From Thermoguttaceae bacterium (GTDB taxonomy: Bacteria > Planctomycetota > Planctomycetia > Pirellulales > Thermoguttaceae): 39,403 bases of DNA. The position numbers and the translations under genes are program-made. The notes under the pieces were generated by a model. That model ran no database searches. It was not told where the DNA came from and worked only from the letters and a program-made list of their open reading frames with translations. The stretch is taken from NCBI GenBank assembly GCA_017550965.1, contig JAFZNK010000066.1, forward strand, positions 1 to 39,403, written 5' to 3'. Shown here piece after piece: positions 1 through 8,222 of this stretch (positions within the stretch are counted from its first letter, which is position 1; every line of letters starts with the position of its first letter).

Positions 1-4
1 CAGT

Positions 5-78
<74 letters not shown>

Positions 79-131
79 TTTTTTTTGATATTTTTGTCGA
101 GCGCGCGAGCCTTGTTTGCGTCGTTTGGCGT

Positions 132-205
<74 letters not shown>

Positions 206-234
206 TTTTTTCGGTTTGATTCTTTGTCGTCGTG

Positions 235-258
235 AAGCTCTTTTCGGAGCTTTTTTTG
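235..258 (+). terminator. Intrinsic terminator after the tRNA-Asp pair
   Basis: AAGCTC (235-240) pairs with GAGCTT (247-252) around the loop TTTTCG, and the right arm runs into a T tract up to 257. It sits 29 bases after the second tRNA and before the rsfS promoter, so it closes the tRNA transcript. Confidence 0.8.
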
Positions 259-301
259 TTTCTTGGAATCTCGTTTTGGGTTTGAGAATCTCTCCGCGCT
301 C

Positions 302-330
302 TTGAAAAAGGATTTTAACCGTTATATAAT
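302..330 (+). promoter_or_regulatory. Sigma70-type promoter for rsfS-argS
   Basis: TTGAAA (302-307) and a perfect TATAAT (325-330) are separated by exactly 17 bases. It is the only good promoter in the 258-520 gap and points at rsfS. Transcription would start near 337, which leaves a leader of about 180 bases before the rsfS start at 521. I see no recognisable riboswitch in that leader and no gene in the rest of the gap. Confidence 0.75.
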
Positions 331-520
331 GTCGAAATCGGTCGATTAACGCATATTTCCCGGAACGCCGAAACTCTCCTCCTTTGAGCCGACTCGTGGG
401 ATCTTCGCGCGTCCGCCAGGGCGAGCTTTGGAAAATATTGAAGCGTTTTTATGAACGTTTCCTTTGGCGTTCGATCGATCCTATCATTTTTATACACAAG
501 TAATTTGAAGGAAAATTATC

Positions 521-964
521 GTGAACAAAACGCAAAGTGGAAACAAGTTGCCTTCGTCTCTGGAGCGCGCTCGTTTAGCCGCGCGCTTAATCGTCGACAA
601 CAAAGGCGAGGACGTTCGTATCCTCGACCTTCGTGAAATAACTCAAGCGTTTGACTTTTTTGTGATTGGCTCCGGGACCAGTCGACGTCAGTTGCATGCG
701 ATTAGCGACGAAATTGACGAAGTCTTCGAAAAACAACTGGGAGACGTTCGCAACAGTATTTCCGGATACCAGGAGAGTCGTTGGGTCGTTCTCGACTACG
801 GCGACGTGGTCGTTCATCTTTTTGAGCCGGAAACGCGAGAATATTACGCTTTGGAAGATCTTTGGGGAAAAGGGAAGGAGATTCCGCTGGACGCCGAAGT
901 TTCAAAGGCGGAAGTTCAGGAAACGCCTGTTGCGCCAATTGTCGAAGACGAGTCAAACAACTAA
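521..964 (+). CDS. rsfS: Ribosomal silencing factor RsfS
   Basis: A 147-residue protein of the RsfS/DUF143/Iojap family. Known members bind ribosomal protein uL14 on the large subunit and block subunit joining when nutrients are scarce. The family core is visible at about residues 15-125: RLIVDNKGEDVRILDL, then FFVIGSGTSRRQLHAI, then SRWVVLDYGDVVVHLF and the closing REYYALEDLWG. The tail after residue 125 is acidic and variable. The start is GTG at 521, with GAAGGAA at 507-513 as ribosome binding site. The gene lies 15 bases ahead of argS and shares its promoter at 302-330, so a translation regulator is co-expressed with a tRNA synthetase. Length and motifs are normal for the family. Confidence 0.93.
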   Translation: MNKTQSGNKLPSSLERARLAARLIVDNKGEDVRILDLREITQAFDFFVIGSGTSRRQLHAISDEIDEVFEKQLGDVRNSISGYQESRWVVLDYGDVVVHLFEPETREYYALEDLWGKGKEIPLDAEVSKAEVQETPVAPIVEDESNN

Positions 965-979
965 CCTGGAGGCGTCGCT

Positions 980-2998
980 ATGAACGTATTAAAAACAATA
1001 GCCGATCGATTTGCGAAAGCTCTTGAAGCGATCGGGGTTGAGCCTGATCAATATTTGGATCTCATTCGTCCAAGTCAGGACGTTAAATTTGGCGATTTCC
1101 AGGCGAATTTTGCCATGCCTCTGGGAAAGAAACTTGGCAAAGCGCCGCGCGACGTCGCGGCGGACGTCGTCGCGCGCCTCGACTATTCCGATTTTCTCGA
1201 AACGCCGGAAATCGCCGGGCCCGGTTTTATCAATTTGCGCGTGAAGACCGACTATCTGGCAAGTCTTGTTCAAAAAGAGGCAGCCGACGATCGGCTTGGC
1301 GTGGAAAAAGTTGAGAAACCGCGTAAAATCGTTCTGGACTATTCGGCGCCTAACGTTGCCAAACCGTTGCACGTCGGGCATATTCGCTCGACGATGATCG
1401 GGAATTCCCTCGCTCGTATCTTGCGTTTCCTTGGAAACGACGTCGTCGCCGACAATCACCTCGGCGACTGGGGAACTCAGTTTGGCATGATCATTTACGG
1501 CTACCGTAATTTTCTCGATCCAAACGCTTACGAACAAAGCCCCGTCGACGAACTGGCGCGTTTGTACCGCTTGACCCGTCAACTTGTCGATTATCAGGGA
1601 GCGAAGAAAGGCGTCGGCGAGCTGGAGAAGCAAGTCGTCGCCGCCAAAGACGCGCTGGAAGCGCAAAAAGGACGTTGCGCCGAAGCGAAAGCAAGGGACG
1701 ACGCGGAAAAAAATAAAGAGACCAAAGACGCGCTGAAAAAAGCGAATAAAGAGCGCGACCGTCTCGTCAAAGCCCTGGAATCCGCTCAGGAAAAATACGA
1801 CGGAGCCAAAGGAAAAATTGACGCGGTCGAATCGAATCCCGAACTTGTCAAACTTGCCCAGGGGCGCGAGACGATCGCCGTCGACGTTTTGAACGAGACG
1901 TCGAAATTGCACCACGGCGACGAAGCGAATCTCGCGCTGTGGCGACAATTTATGCCGCAATGTCTGGCGGAAGTCGACAAAATCTATAAACGCCTCGACG
2001 TTCAGTTTGACGAAACGCTTGGCGAGAGTTTTTATAACGATCGCCTTGGACCTCTTGTCGAACGCTTGAAATCCGAGGGAATCGCGCGCGAGACCGAGGG
2101 AGCAGTCGGGATTTTCTTTGAAGATCAGGACGTTCCGATGCTGATTCAAAAGAGCGACGGCGCTTATCTTTACGCGACGACCGACCTGGCCACGCTCGAA
2201 TACCGACGGGATCGATTCCGCCCGGACGCGATTCTTTACGTCGTTGATTTTCGACAATCGCATCACTTTGAACAACTCTTTGAAGCGGCGAAGTTTATCG
2301 GAATGGAAGGCGTCGAGCTTACGCACGTCAAATTTGGCGCGGTTCTCGGCGACGACGGCAGACCGTTTAAAACTCGCGCCGGCGACGCGGTCGGGCTCAA
2401 GTCGCTTCTCGACGAAGCGGAACTTCGCGCCCTGGCGATCGTCGAAGCAAACGACGCGGCTCGCGACGCCGAAGGCAAATTCTCCGAGGAAGAGAAGCGC
2501 GAGACGGCCAAACGCGTCGGAATCGGCGCGCTCGTCTACGCCGACCTTTCTCAGAATCGCGAGAGCGACTACGTCTTTAGCTACGACAAGATGCTCGCGA
2601 TGAACGGCAACACGGCGACTTATATGCAATACGCTTACGCGCGCGTTCGTTCGATTTTTGCCAGGGGCGGAATTGACGTGGACGTGTTGCGCCGCGAGTT
2701 TGCCGACGGAACGAAAACGCTTTCGCTTGGAACTCCCGAAGAACGCGCTCTTGCGTTTGAGTTGACGAATTTCCAGTCGGCTTTGGAAACCGTTTCCCGC
2801 GATTATCGACCGAATTTCCTGACTGCGTATCTTTACGTGTTGGCGAATAAGTATTCTTCGTTTTTCGAGAAATGTCCGGTGTTGAAGGCCGAAGACGAGG
2901 ACGTAAAGGCGAGTCGCTTGCTTCTCTGCGATTTGACGTCGCGAACTATCGCCAAAGGATTGGAATTGCTCGGTATACAAACCGTTGAACGTATGTGA
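980..2998 (+). CDS. argS: Arginyl-tRNA synthetase with coiled-coil insert
   Basis: A class I arginyl-tRNA synthetase of 672 residues that charges tRNA-Arg with arginine. The N-terminal Add1 domain covers about 1-110. The HIGH motif appears as HVGH (131-134) inside YSAPNVAKPLHVGHIRSTMI. The usual ArgRS replacement for KMSK is present as DGRPFKTRAG. The anticodon-binding domain includes GNTATYMQYAYARVRSIF and the protein ends in the family signature VERM. Most bacterial ArgRS are about 550-590 residues. The excess here is one block, about residues 205-300, rich in Lys, Glu and Ala with heptad-like spacing, predicted as an alpha-helical hairpin inside the catalytic domain. The start ATG follows the ribosome binding site CTGGAGG. 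It forms an operon with rsfS and ends at the terminator 3004-3047. Confidence 0.97.
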   Translation: MNVLKTIADRFAKALEAIGVEPDQYLDLIRPSQDVKFGDFQANFAMPLGKKLGKAPRDVAADVVARLDYSDFLETPEIAGPGFINLRVKTDYLASLVQKEAADDRLGVEKVEKPRKIVLDYSAPNVAKPLHVGHIRSTMIGNSLARILRFLGNDVVADNHLGDWGTQFGMIIYGYRNFLDPNAYEQSPVDELARLYRLTRQLVDYQGAKKGVGELEKQVVAAKDALEAQKGRCAEAKARDDAEKNKETKDALKKANKERDRLVKALESAQEKYDGAKGKIDAVESNPELVKLAQGRETIAVDVLNETSKLHHGDEANLALWRQFMPQCLAEVDKIYKRLDVQFDETLGESFYNDRLGPLVERLKSEGIARETEGAVGIFFEDQDVPMLIQKSDGAYLYATTDLATLEYRRDRFRPDAILYVVDFRQSHHFEQLFEAAKFIGMEGVELTHVKFGAVLGDDGRPFKTRAGDAVGLKSLLDEAELRALAIVEANDAARDAEGKFSEEEKRETAKRVGIGALVYADLSQNRESDYVFSYDKMLAMNGNTATYMQYAYARVRSIFARGGIDVDVLRREFADGTKTLSLGTPEERALAFELTNFQSALETVSRDYRPNFLTAYLYVLANKYSSFFEKCPVLKAEDEDVKASRLLLCDLTSRTIAKGLELLGIQTVERM

Positions 2999-3003
2999 TT
3001 TTT

Positions 3004-3047
3004 CAAACGCCGCGCGTCTTTCAGACTCGACGGCGTTTGTTTGTTTT
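3004..3047 (+). terminator. Intrinsic terminator after argS
   Basis: CAAACGCCG (3004-3012) pairs with CGGCGTTTG (3031-3039), followed by the T-rich stretch TTTGTTTT. It begins 5 bases after the argS stop and separates translation genes from the secreted hydrolase cluster. Confidence 0.75.
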
Positions 3048-3084
3048 ACCCCAGGAACGTATTGTTAGACAAAGGACTTCATCG

Positions 3085-4224
3085 ATGAAACGATTCTTTT
3101 ATACGAACCTTGTCGCCGCAACGTTTATTGCGCTTTTTTACTGTTCTTTTGCGATCTCGCAGGAACCTGTCGCCGTCGAACCGACAGTCGCCGACGGCTT
3201 CAAATGGTACGACGCTACTCAATGGCCTGTTGAAAATAAAGGTTGGACGGACGTCGATCGTTATTTCGCGCGTTTCCCCGCGCGTTCCAAAGGCGTGGTA
3301 ACCGACGCCGTCTGGAACTTGTCGCAACATTCCGCCGGCGAGATTGTTCGCTTCCGCACTAACGCCGACACGATCAAAGTTCGTTACAACCTTTACAGCG
3401 GCAGTCTCGCGATGGCTCATATGCCGGCGACGGGCGTTTCCGGGCTGGATCTCTACGCGTTTGACGACGAGACGAATCGTTGGCTTTGGGTCTCCTGCAC
3501 TCGACCGGGAGCTAAGGAAGAAGAACAGCAGTGGATCGCGGGGATGGAACGCAAAACGCGCGATTTTATCGTTTATCTTCCTCTGTATAACGGCGTCGAC
3601 GCTCTTTCAATCGGCGTTCCGGAAGATTGCGAATTCACCGCCATGTCGCCTCGCAGCGACAAACCGATCGTCTACTACGGCACGTCGATCGCTCACGGCG
3701 GTTGCTGTTCCCGACCGGGCAATTGCTATACGGCGATGCTCGACCGTCGTCTCAATATTCCCGTGATGAATCTTGGTTTTTCGGGCAGCGCCAGGATGGA
3801 AATAGCTATTGCCGAATTGATGGCGGAAATCGACGCTGAGATCTACGTGATCGACGCGCTTCCGAATATGAACCCCGATATGGTCGCCGAACGCGCCGTT
3901 CCCTTTATCAAGAAGATTCGCGAAACTCGTCCCGACGTTCCGATTCTTCTCGTCGAGGATCGTTGCATGTCGAACACCTGGATTCTTCCTTCGCGACAGG
4001 AATTCCACAAAAACAACCATGCGGAACTGAAAAAGGCCTACGACGAATTGAAGGGCGACGATCCGAATCTCTACTACCTCGAGGCGGCGACTATTCTTGG
4101 CGAAGATCTCGACTTCGACGGAACGGTCGACGGTTCTCACCCGAACGATCTTGGCATGTGGCGTCAGACCAACGCTTTGGAAGCGGCGATTCGTCCCATT
4201 CTTGAAAATCTTCGCGCAAAATAG
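3085..4224 (+). CDS. Secreted SGNH/GDSL hydrolase with GxDLY domain (copy A)
   Basis: A 379-residue exported esterase-type hydrolase. Residues 1-25 are a signal peptide (MKRFF, hydrophobic core, ending near AISQEP). An N-terminal beta-rich domain carries the motif GLDLY, which names the GxDLY domain family. The C-terminal SGNH domain has Ser in YYGTSIAHGG, Gly in NLGFSGS, Asn in DALPNM and the Asp/His pair in DGSHPNDLGM, so the catalytic set is intact. Members of this type are carbohydrate esterases or lipases; the substrate cannot be read from sequence. I chose ATG 3085 over an in-frame start overlapping argS, because it begins the signal peptide and matches the paralogue's start and length exactly. 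No clear promoter is seen in 3048-3084, so its promoter is unresolved. Confidence 0.9.
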   Translation: MKRFFYTNLVAATFIALFYCSFAISQEPVAVEPTVADGFKWYDATQWPVENKGWTDVDRYFARFPARSKGVVTDAVWNLSQHSAGEIVRFRTNADTIKVRYNLYSGSLAMAHMPATGVSGLDLYAFDDETNRWLWVSCTRPGAKEEEQQWIAGMERKTRDFIVYLPLYNGVDALSIGVPEDCEFTAMSPRSDKPIVYYGTSIAHGGCCSRPGNCYTAMLDRRLNIPVMNLGFSGSARMEIAIAELMAEIDAEIYVIDALPNMNPDMVAERAVPFIKKIRETRPDVPILLVEDRCMSNTWILPSRQEFHKNNHAELKKAYDELKGDDPNLYYLEAATILGEDLDFDGTVDGSHPNDLGMWRQTNALEAAIRPILENLRAK

Positions 4225-4275
4225 TTTTTGATCCGCATTTCATCCTTCTTTTGATTATTCGTCAGGTACGATCCC

Positions 4276-5415
4276 ATGAAACGTTTTTTTAATTTGAGCG
4301 CCGTCTCGGTCGCTTTGGTCGCGTTGTTAGCCTGCTCGTTTGCTCGTTCTCAGGAGCCGATCAACGTCGAACCGACCGTCGCCGACGGCATGAAATGGTT
4401 TGACGCGACGCAGTGGCCCGTTGAAAATAAGGGTTGGAACGACGTCGCGCGTTATTTCGATCGTCTTCCTTCGCGAGCCGAAGGCGTCGTTACCGGCGGC
4501 GTCTGGACTAACTCCCGGTTTTCCGCCGGAGAAATCGTTCGTTTTCGCACGAACGCCGACACGATTAAACTTCGCTATAAGCTTTTCAGCGCGGATCTCG
4601 CTTTTCCGCATATGCCGGCGACGGGCGTGTCCGGTTTTGATCTTTACGCGTTTGACGACGAGTCGGGTTGCTGGCGTTGGGTCGCGTGCAATTATCCCCG
4701 AAAGCAGGAAGGCGAGGTTTCGTGGATTTCCGGCATGGAGCGTAAGACGCGCGATTTTATCGTTTATCTTCCTCTGTATAACGGAGTCGACGCTATGTCG
4801 ATCGGCGTCCCCGAGGACGCCGAATTTACGGCGACGTCTCCTCGCGCCCAAAAACCGATCGTTTATTACGGGACGTCGATTTCTCACGGCGGTTGCGCGT
4901 CGCGACCCGGCAATTGCTTTACGGCGATGCTGGACCGTCGGCTTGACGTTCCGGTGTTGAATCTCGGTTTTTCCGGAAGCGCTTGCATGGAATTGCCCGT
5001 CGCGGAACTAATGGCCGAGATTGACGCGGAAATCTACGTTCTGGACGCGCTTCCGAACATGTTCCCGGAAATGGTCGCCGAACGCGCTCTTCCGTTTATC
5101 AGGAAGATTCGCGAAACGAGGCCCGACGTTCCGATTCTTCTTGTCGAAGATCGACGTCTGTCCAACACGTGGATCGTGCCCGGACAGCAGGAATTCCACA
5201 AGAGGAATCACGCCGAATTGAAAAAGGTTTACGACGAATTGAAGGTCGACGATCCGAACCTCTACTATTTGAGCGCCGACACGTTGCTTGGCGAAGATTT
5301 GGACTACGACGCGACCATGGACAGCTCCCATCCGAACGATCTTGGCATGTGGCGGCAGTGCAACGCGTTAGAAGAGGTTCTTCGTCCAATTCTCGAAAAG
5401 GTTCGCGCCAAATGA
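4276..5415 (+). CDS. Secreted SGNH/GDSL hydrolase with GxDLY domain (copy A')
   Basis: A tandem paralogue of the preceding gene, also 379 residues and alignable without gaps. It has a signal peptide (MKRFFNLSAVSVALVALLAC, cleavage near FARSQ), the GxDLY motif (GFDLY), and the SGNH set: Ser in YYGTSISHGG, Gly in NLGFSGSACM, Asn in DALPNM, and Asp/His in DSSHPNDLGM. Differences concentrate in the N-terminal beta domain and around the cysteines near the active site (GGCASRPGN against GGCCSRPGN), which could alter substrate choice. The gap to copy A is 51 bases with no terminator, and the gap to the next gene is 19 bases, so the genes are probably co-transcribed. The long equal length and absence of decay suggest both copies are active. 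Confidence 0.9.
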   Translation: MKRFFNLSAVSVALVALLACSFARSQEPINVEPTVADGMKWFDATQWPVENKGWNDVARYFDRLPSRAEGVVTGGVWTNSRFSAGEIVRFRTNADTIKLRYKLFSADLAFPHMPATGVSGFDLYAFDDESGCWRWVACNYPRKQEGEVSWISGMERKTRDFIVYLPLYNGVDAMSIGVPEDAEFTATSPRAQKPIVYYGTSISHGGCASRPGNCFTAMLDRRLDVPVLNLGFSGSACMELPVAELMAEIDAEIYVLDALPNMFPEMVAERALPFIRKIRETRPDVPILLVEDRRLSNTWIVPGQQEFHKRNHAELKKVYDELKVDDPNLYYLSADTLLGEDLDYDATMDSSHPNDLGMWRQCNALEEVLRPILEKVRAK

Positions 5416-5434
5416 TTTGCGGGAGACCGTTAAG

Positions 5435-6319
5435 ATGAGATTTATCGCGAATTGGTCGTTGCGTTTTGTTTTTGTCGCGATCGTCGGCGTTTTTTCAGCT
5501 CTTGATCTTTACGCCGACGACGATCTGCGCGTTATGTCGTTCAATATCAGTTGCGACTACGGAGCCGACGGAGAGAACAACTGGGAATTCCGTCGCGAGA
5601 CGCTTTTGGACGTGATCAAAGGAAACGATCCTCATCTCCTTGGCGTTCAGGAAGCCGTTCCCGGTCAGATGGACGATTTGAACGCGAATTTGCCCGGCTA
5701 CCGTTCGTACGGCGTCGGTCGCGACGACGGCGTTCGCGCGGGGGAGCACATGGCGATTTTCTACAAAGAAGACGCGTTTGAGCTCCTTGACTCCGGGACG
5801 TTCTGGTTGAGCGAAACGCCCGACAAGCCCGGCAAAGGGTGGGACGCTATGTGTTGCCGTACCGTGACTTGGGGAAAGTTTCGTTGCAAAGAGTCGGGCA
5901 AGACGTTTTGTTTTGCAAACACTCATCTGGATCATGTTGGAACGACCGCCCGCGCCGAAAGCGCCAGGCTGATCCTTCGCCGTCTGAGTCAAATCGCCGA
6001 TAAAGACGAGCCGTTCTTCATTTCGGGCGACTTCAACGTCGCCGATCAGAGCGACGTCTATGCGACGATGACGAAAGGAGTCGACGATATTCCCGGTCTT
6101 CGCGACGCCAATAAAGTCGCCAAAGAACGGGAAATCGCGCAGGAATACACGTTTCACAACTGGGATCAGGTCGATCCCAAAGACGGTAACGTTATCGACT
6201 ATATTTTTGTCAACGACAAAGTCGAGGTTAAGAAGTTTAAAATCGACCCTGTCAGACATACCGACGGGCGCTTCGCAAGCGATCACGTTTCGATCGTTGC
6301 GACGATCTCTTTTCGGTAA
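5435..6319 (+). CDS. Secreted endonuclease/exonuclease/phosphatase family protein (copy B)
   Basis: A 294-residue exported protein of the EEP superfamily, metal-dependent phosphoesterases that include DNase I, AP endonucleases, sphingomyelinases and inositol phosphatases. After a signal peptide (residues 1-29, ending LDLYA) come the conserved blocks: RVMSFNI, the metal-binding Glu in GVQEA, the His of NTHLDHVG, Asp and Asn of SGDFNV, Asp of IDYIFV and the catalytic His of SDHVSIVA. All key residues are present, so it should be active. The substrate is not determined: extracellular nucleic acid, phospholipid and sugar phosphate are all possible. ATG 5435 was chosen over an upstream TTG because GGGAGA (5421-5426) sits at correct spacing and the signal peptide begins there. 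It follows copy A' by 19 bases. Confidence 0.88.
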   Translation: MRFIANWSLRFVFVAIVGVFSALDLYADDDLRVMSFNISCDYGADGENNWEFRRETLLDVIKGNDPHLLGVQEAVPGQMDDLNANLPGYRSYGVGRDDGVRAGEHMAIFYKEDAFELLDSGTFWLSETPDKPGKGWDAMCCRTVTWGKFRCKESGKTFCFANTHLDHVGTTARAESARLILRRLSQIADKDEPFFISGDFNVADQSDVYATMTKGVDDIPGLRDANKVAKEREIAQEYTFHNWDQVDPKDGNVIDYIFVNDKVEVKKFKIDPVRHTDGRFASDHVSIVATISFR

Positions 6320-6488
6320 ACGTCGATTTGAGGTTGATTTCGCTTCTCGGAATAATGACAATCGTTTTTCGGACGTTGCGTCGGCGCGCGTCCGATTTGA
6401 CGGTAATCCATGTTGAACGGAGTCGTTCGAATCTCTGTTCTCAACGTAATATCCGCGCCTTGCGGCGTTTTTGAAAGGAATGTTTAAT

Positions 6489-7376
6489 ATGAAGCTCGCT
6501 AGATTGATCGGCGTGGTCGTCGCGTTCGTTTGCGCGTTTTCCGCGTTTAACAACAACGCCAAGGCTGACGACGAAAAACTCGAATTTCGCGTGATGTCGT
6601 TCAACATCCGTTGCGCCAACGGCGGCGACGGCGACAATAACTGGGAATTTCGCCGAGAGACTCTTCTGGAAGTGATCAGAGAGTGCGATCCTCTTCTTTT
6701 GGGGGTTCAGGAAGCGGTGCCCGCTCAAATGGAGTATCTGAAAGAACAACTTTCCGATTATCAGGCGATTGGAGTCGGTCGGGACGACGGAGACAAGAAG
6801 GGCGAATGCATGGCGATTTTCTTCAAGAAGGAGATGGTCGATCTGCTTGACAGCGGCACGTTCTGGCTCAGCAAAACGCCCGACACGCCCAGCAAAGGTT
6901 GGGACGCGCAATGTTTCCGCACTGTAACCTGGGGCAAATTCCGCTGCAAAAAGACCGGCAAAACGTTTTGCTACGCGAACACGCATCTTGACCACGTCGG
7001 CACGATCGCGCGTAAAGAAGGCGCGAAGTTGATTCTTCGCCGTATGAGCCAGGTCGCCGACGGCAAAGATCCGTTCTTCGTTTCCGGCGACTTTAACGTT
7101 ACCGATCAGTCGGAAGCCTATCAGACGATTACCGCCGGCGTCGACGATATTCCCGGTCTTCGCGACTCCAACAAAATCGCCGAAGAACGCGAAGCGGCGC
7201 AGGAATACACCTATCATAACTGGGGCAAGATTCCCCCCGAAAAGGGCGATATCATCGACTTCATTTTCGTCAACGACAAAGTCGACGTGAAAAAGTTTAA
7301 GATCAATCCTCTCAAGCATTCGAACGGACGTTACGCCAGCGACCACGTGTCGATTGTCGCGACGCTCAGTATCTGA
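6489..7376 (+). CDS. Secreted endonuclease/exonuclease/phosphatase family protein (copy B')
   Basis: A tandem paralogue of the previous gene, 295 residues. The signal peptide is MKLARLIGVVVAFVCAFSAF, followed by a short Asn/Ala segment. The EEP blocks are RVMSFNIRC, GVQEAV, NTHLDHVG, SGDFNV, IDFIFV and SDHVSIVA, all with metal and catalytic residues intact. It aligns with copy B almost end to end, including the segment GVDDIPGLRDSNK. The start at 6489 has AAAGGA (6474-6479) at proper distance, whereas an ATG at 6480 abuts that site and would be badly placed. The 169-base gap before it is longer than others in the cluster but shows no convincing promoter or terminator. Confidence 0.88.
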   Translation: MKLARLIGVVVAFVCAFSAFNNNAKADDEKLEFRVMSFNIRCANGGDGDNNWEFRRETLLEVIRECDPLLLGVQEAVPAQMEYLKEQLSDYQAIGVGRDDGDKKGECMAIFFKKEMVDLLDSGTFWLSKTPDTPSKGWDAQCFRTVTWGKFRCKKTGKTFCYANTHLDHVGTIARKEGAKLILRRMSQVADGKDPFFVSGDFNVTDQSEAYQTITAGVDDIPGLRDSNKIAEEREAAQEYTYHNWGKIPPEKGDIIDFIFVNDKVDVKKFKINPLKHSNGRYASDHVSIVATLSI

Positions 7377-7395
7377 ACGTTTTTGACTTTTTAAC

Positions 7396-7425
7396 GAGGG
7401 GCGGCGCCGACAGGGCGCCGCTTCT
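7396..7425 (+). terminator. GC-rich hairpin between hydrolase genes, possible weak terminator
   Basis: GCGGCGC (7401-7407) pairs with GCGCCGC (7415-7421), with possible G-U extension outward. The following TTCTCCCTT is pyrimidine-rich but not a T tract. It may attenuate reading from copy B' into the next gene or protect the upstream mRNA end. Confidence 0.35.
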
Positions 7426-7458
7426 CCCTTGCCGTTTATTTGTGAAAAAGGTTCGTCA

Positions 7459-8187
7459 ATGTCTCGTTTGCTAAACGCGCGCCATATATTGGCGCTTTCT
7501 TTCGCGGTTGTTTTAACCGCCGGTTTGAACGTTTGCGTTTCTCATGCGGCGGAGCCGAAATCGGAGTCGGAACTCTTTCCCAAAAACGCGACGATTCTTT
7601 TCCAGGGCGATTCGATTACCGACGGGAACCGCGGTCGAACTCTTGACCCTAACCATATTTTGGGACACGGTTACGCGTTTTTAATCGCTTCCGCGCTTGG
7701 CGGTCGCAATCCGGAAATGAACTGGACGTTTTTAAATCGCGGCGTCAGCGGAAACACCGTTACGGAAATGCGCGCGCGTTGGGACGAAGACACGATCGCG
7801 CTCCACCCGGACGTTCTGAGCGTTTTGATCGGCGTCAACGATTACTGGCGCGGCGAATCGGCGGAAGAGTATCGCGCCGCTTTTGACGAATTGCTCGCCT
7901 ATACGAAAGAAAAACTTCCCAACACGCGACTTGTGATTATCGAGCCGTTTGCGACGCTTAAGTCTCCTCGCAAAGAAGACGCGAATATCGCCGATTATCA
8001 AGACGCGGCGCGCGATTTAGCGAAAAAGTACGGCGCGGTCTACGTATTGACGCAAGACATGTACGACGAGCATGTCGCGAACGAACCAAGCCCGAAGTAC
8101 TGGATCTGGGACGGCGTTCATCCGACCTATTCCGGGCATTGGCTTCTTTACGAAGCGTGGCTCAAAACCGTACGGGAAGCGGAGTAA
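7459..8187 (+). CDS. Secreted SGNH/GDSL hydrolase (copy C, single-domain)
   Basis: A 242-residue exported hydrolase distinct from the A pair, because it lacks the GxDLY domain. After a signal peptide (MSRLLNARHILALSFAVVLT, cleavage near SHAAEP), all four SGNH blocks are clear: GDSITDGNR with the nucleophilic Ser, NRGVSGNTV with the oxyanion Gly, GVNDYWRG with the oxyanion Asn, and DGVHPTYSGH with the Asp/His pair. It resembles acetylesterases of the rhamnogalacturonan/acetylxylan type found in polysaccharide loci, but the substrate is an inference. The start ATG 7459 has AAAAAGG (7445-7451) before it; an upstream in-frame codon lacks a site and would add residues before the signal peptide. 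Confidence 0.9.
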   Translation: MSRLLNARHILALSFAVVLTAGLNVCVSHAAEPKSESELFPKNATILFQGDSITDGNRGRTLDPNHILGHGYAFLIASALGGRNPEMNWTFLNRGVSGNTVTEMRARWDEDTIALHPDVLSVLIGVNDYWRGESAEEYRAAFDELLAYTKEKLPNTRLVIIEPFATLKSPRKEDANIADYQDAARDLAKKYGAVYVLTQDMYDEHVANEPSPKYWIWDGVHPTYSGHWLLYEAWLKTVREAE

Positions 8188-8222
8188 ATCGCGCGTAATT
8201 GCAGAACGTTTTTCGAGAGAAT

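Noticed and set aside
989..2980. A 663-codon minus-strand open frame opposite argS
   Set aside because: It lies entirely within argS, has shadow composition (Arg/Phe/Val-rich) and no domain signature.
2995..3084. Upstream extension of the first SGNH hydrolase overlapping argS
   Set aside because: It runs across the argS terminator and would place 30 residues before a normal signal peptide; ATG 3085 matches the paralogue.
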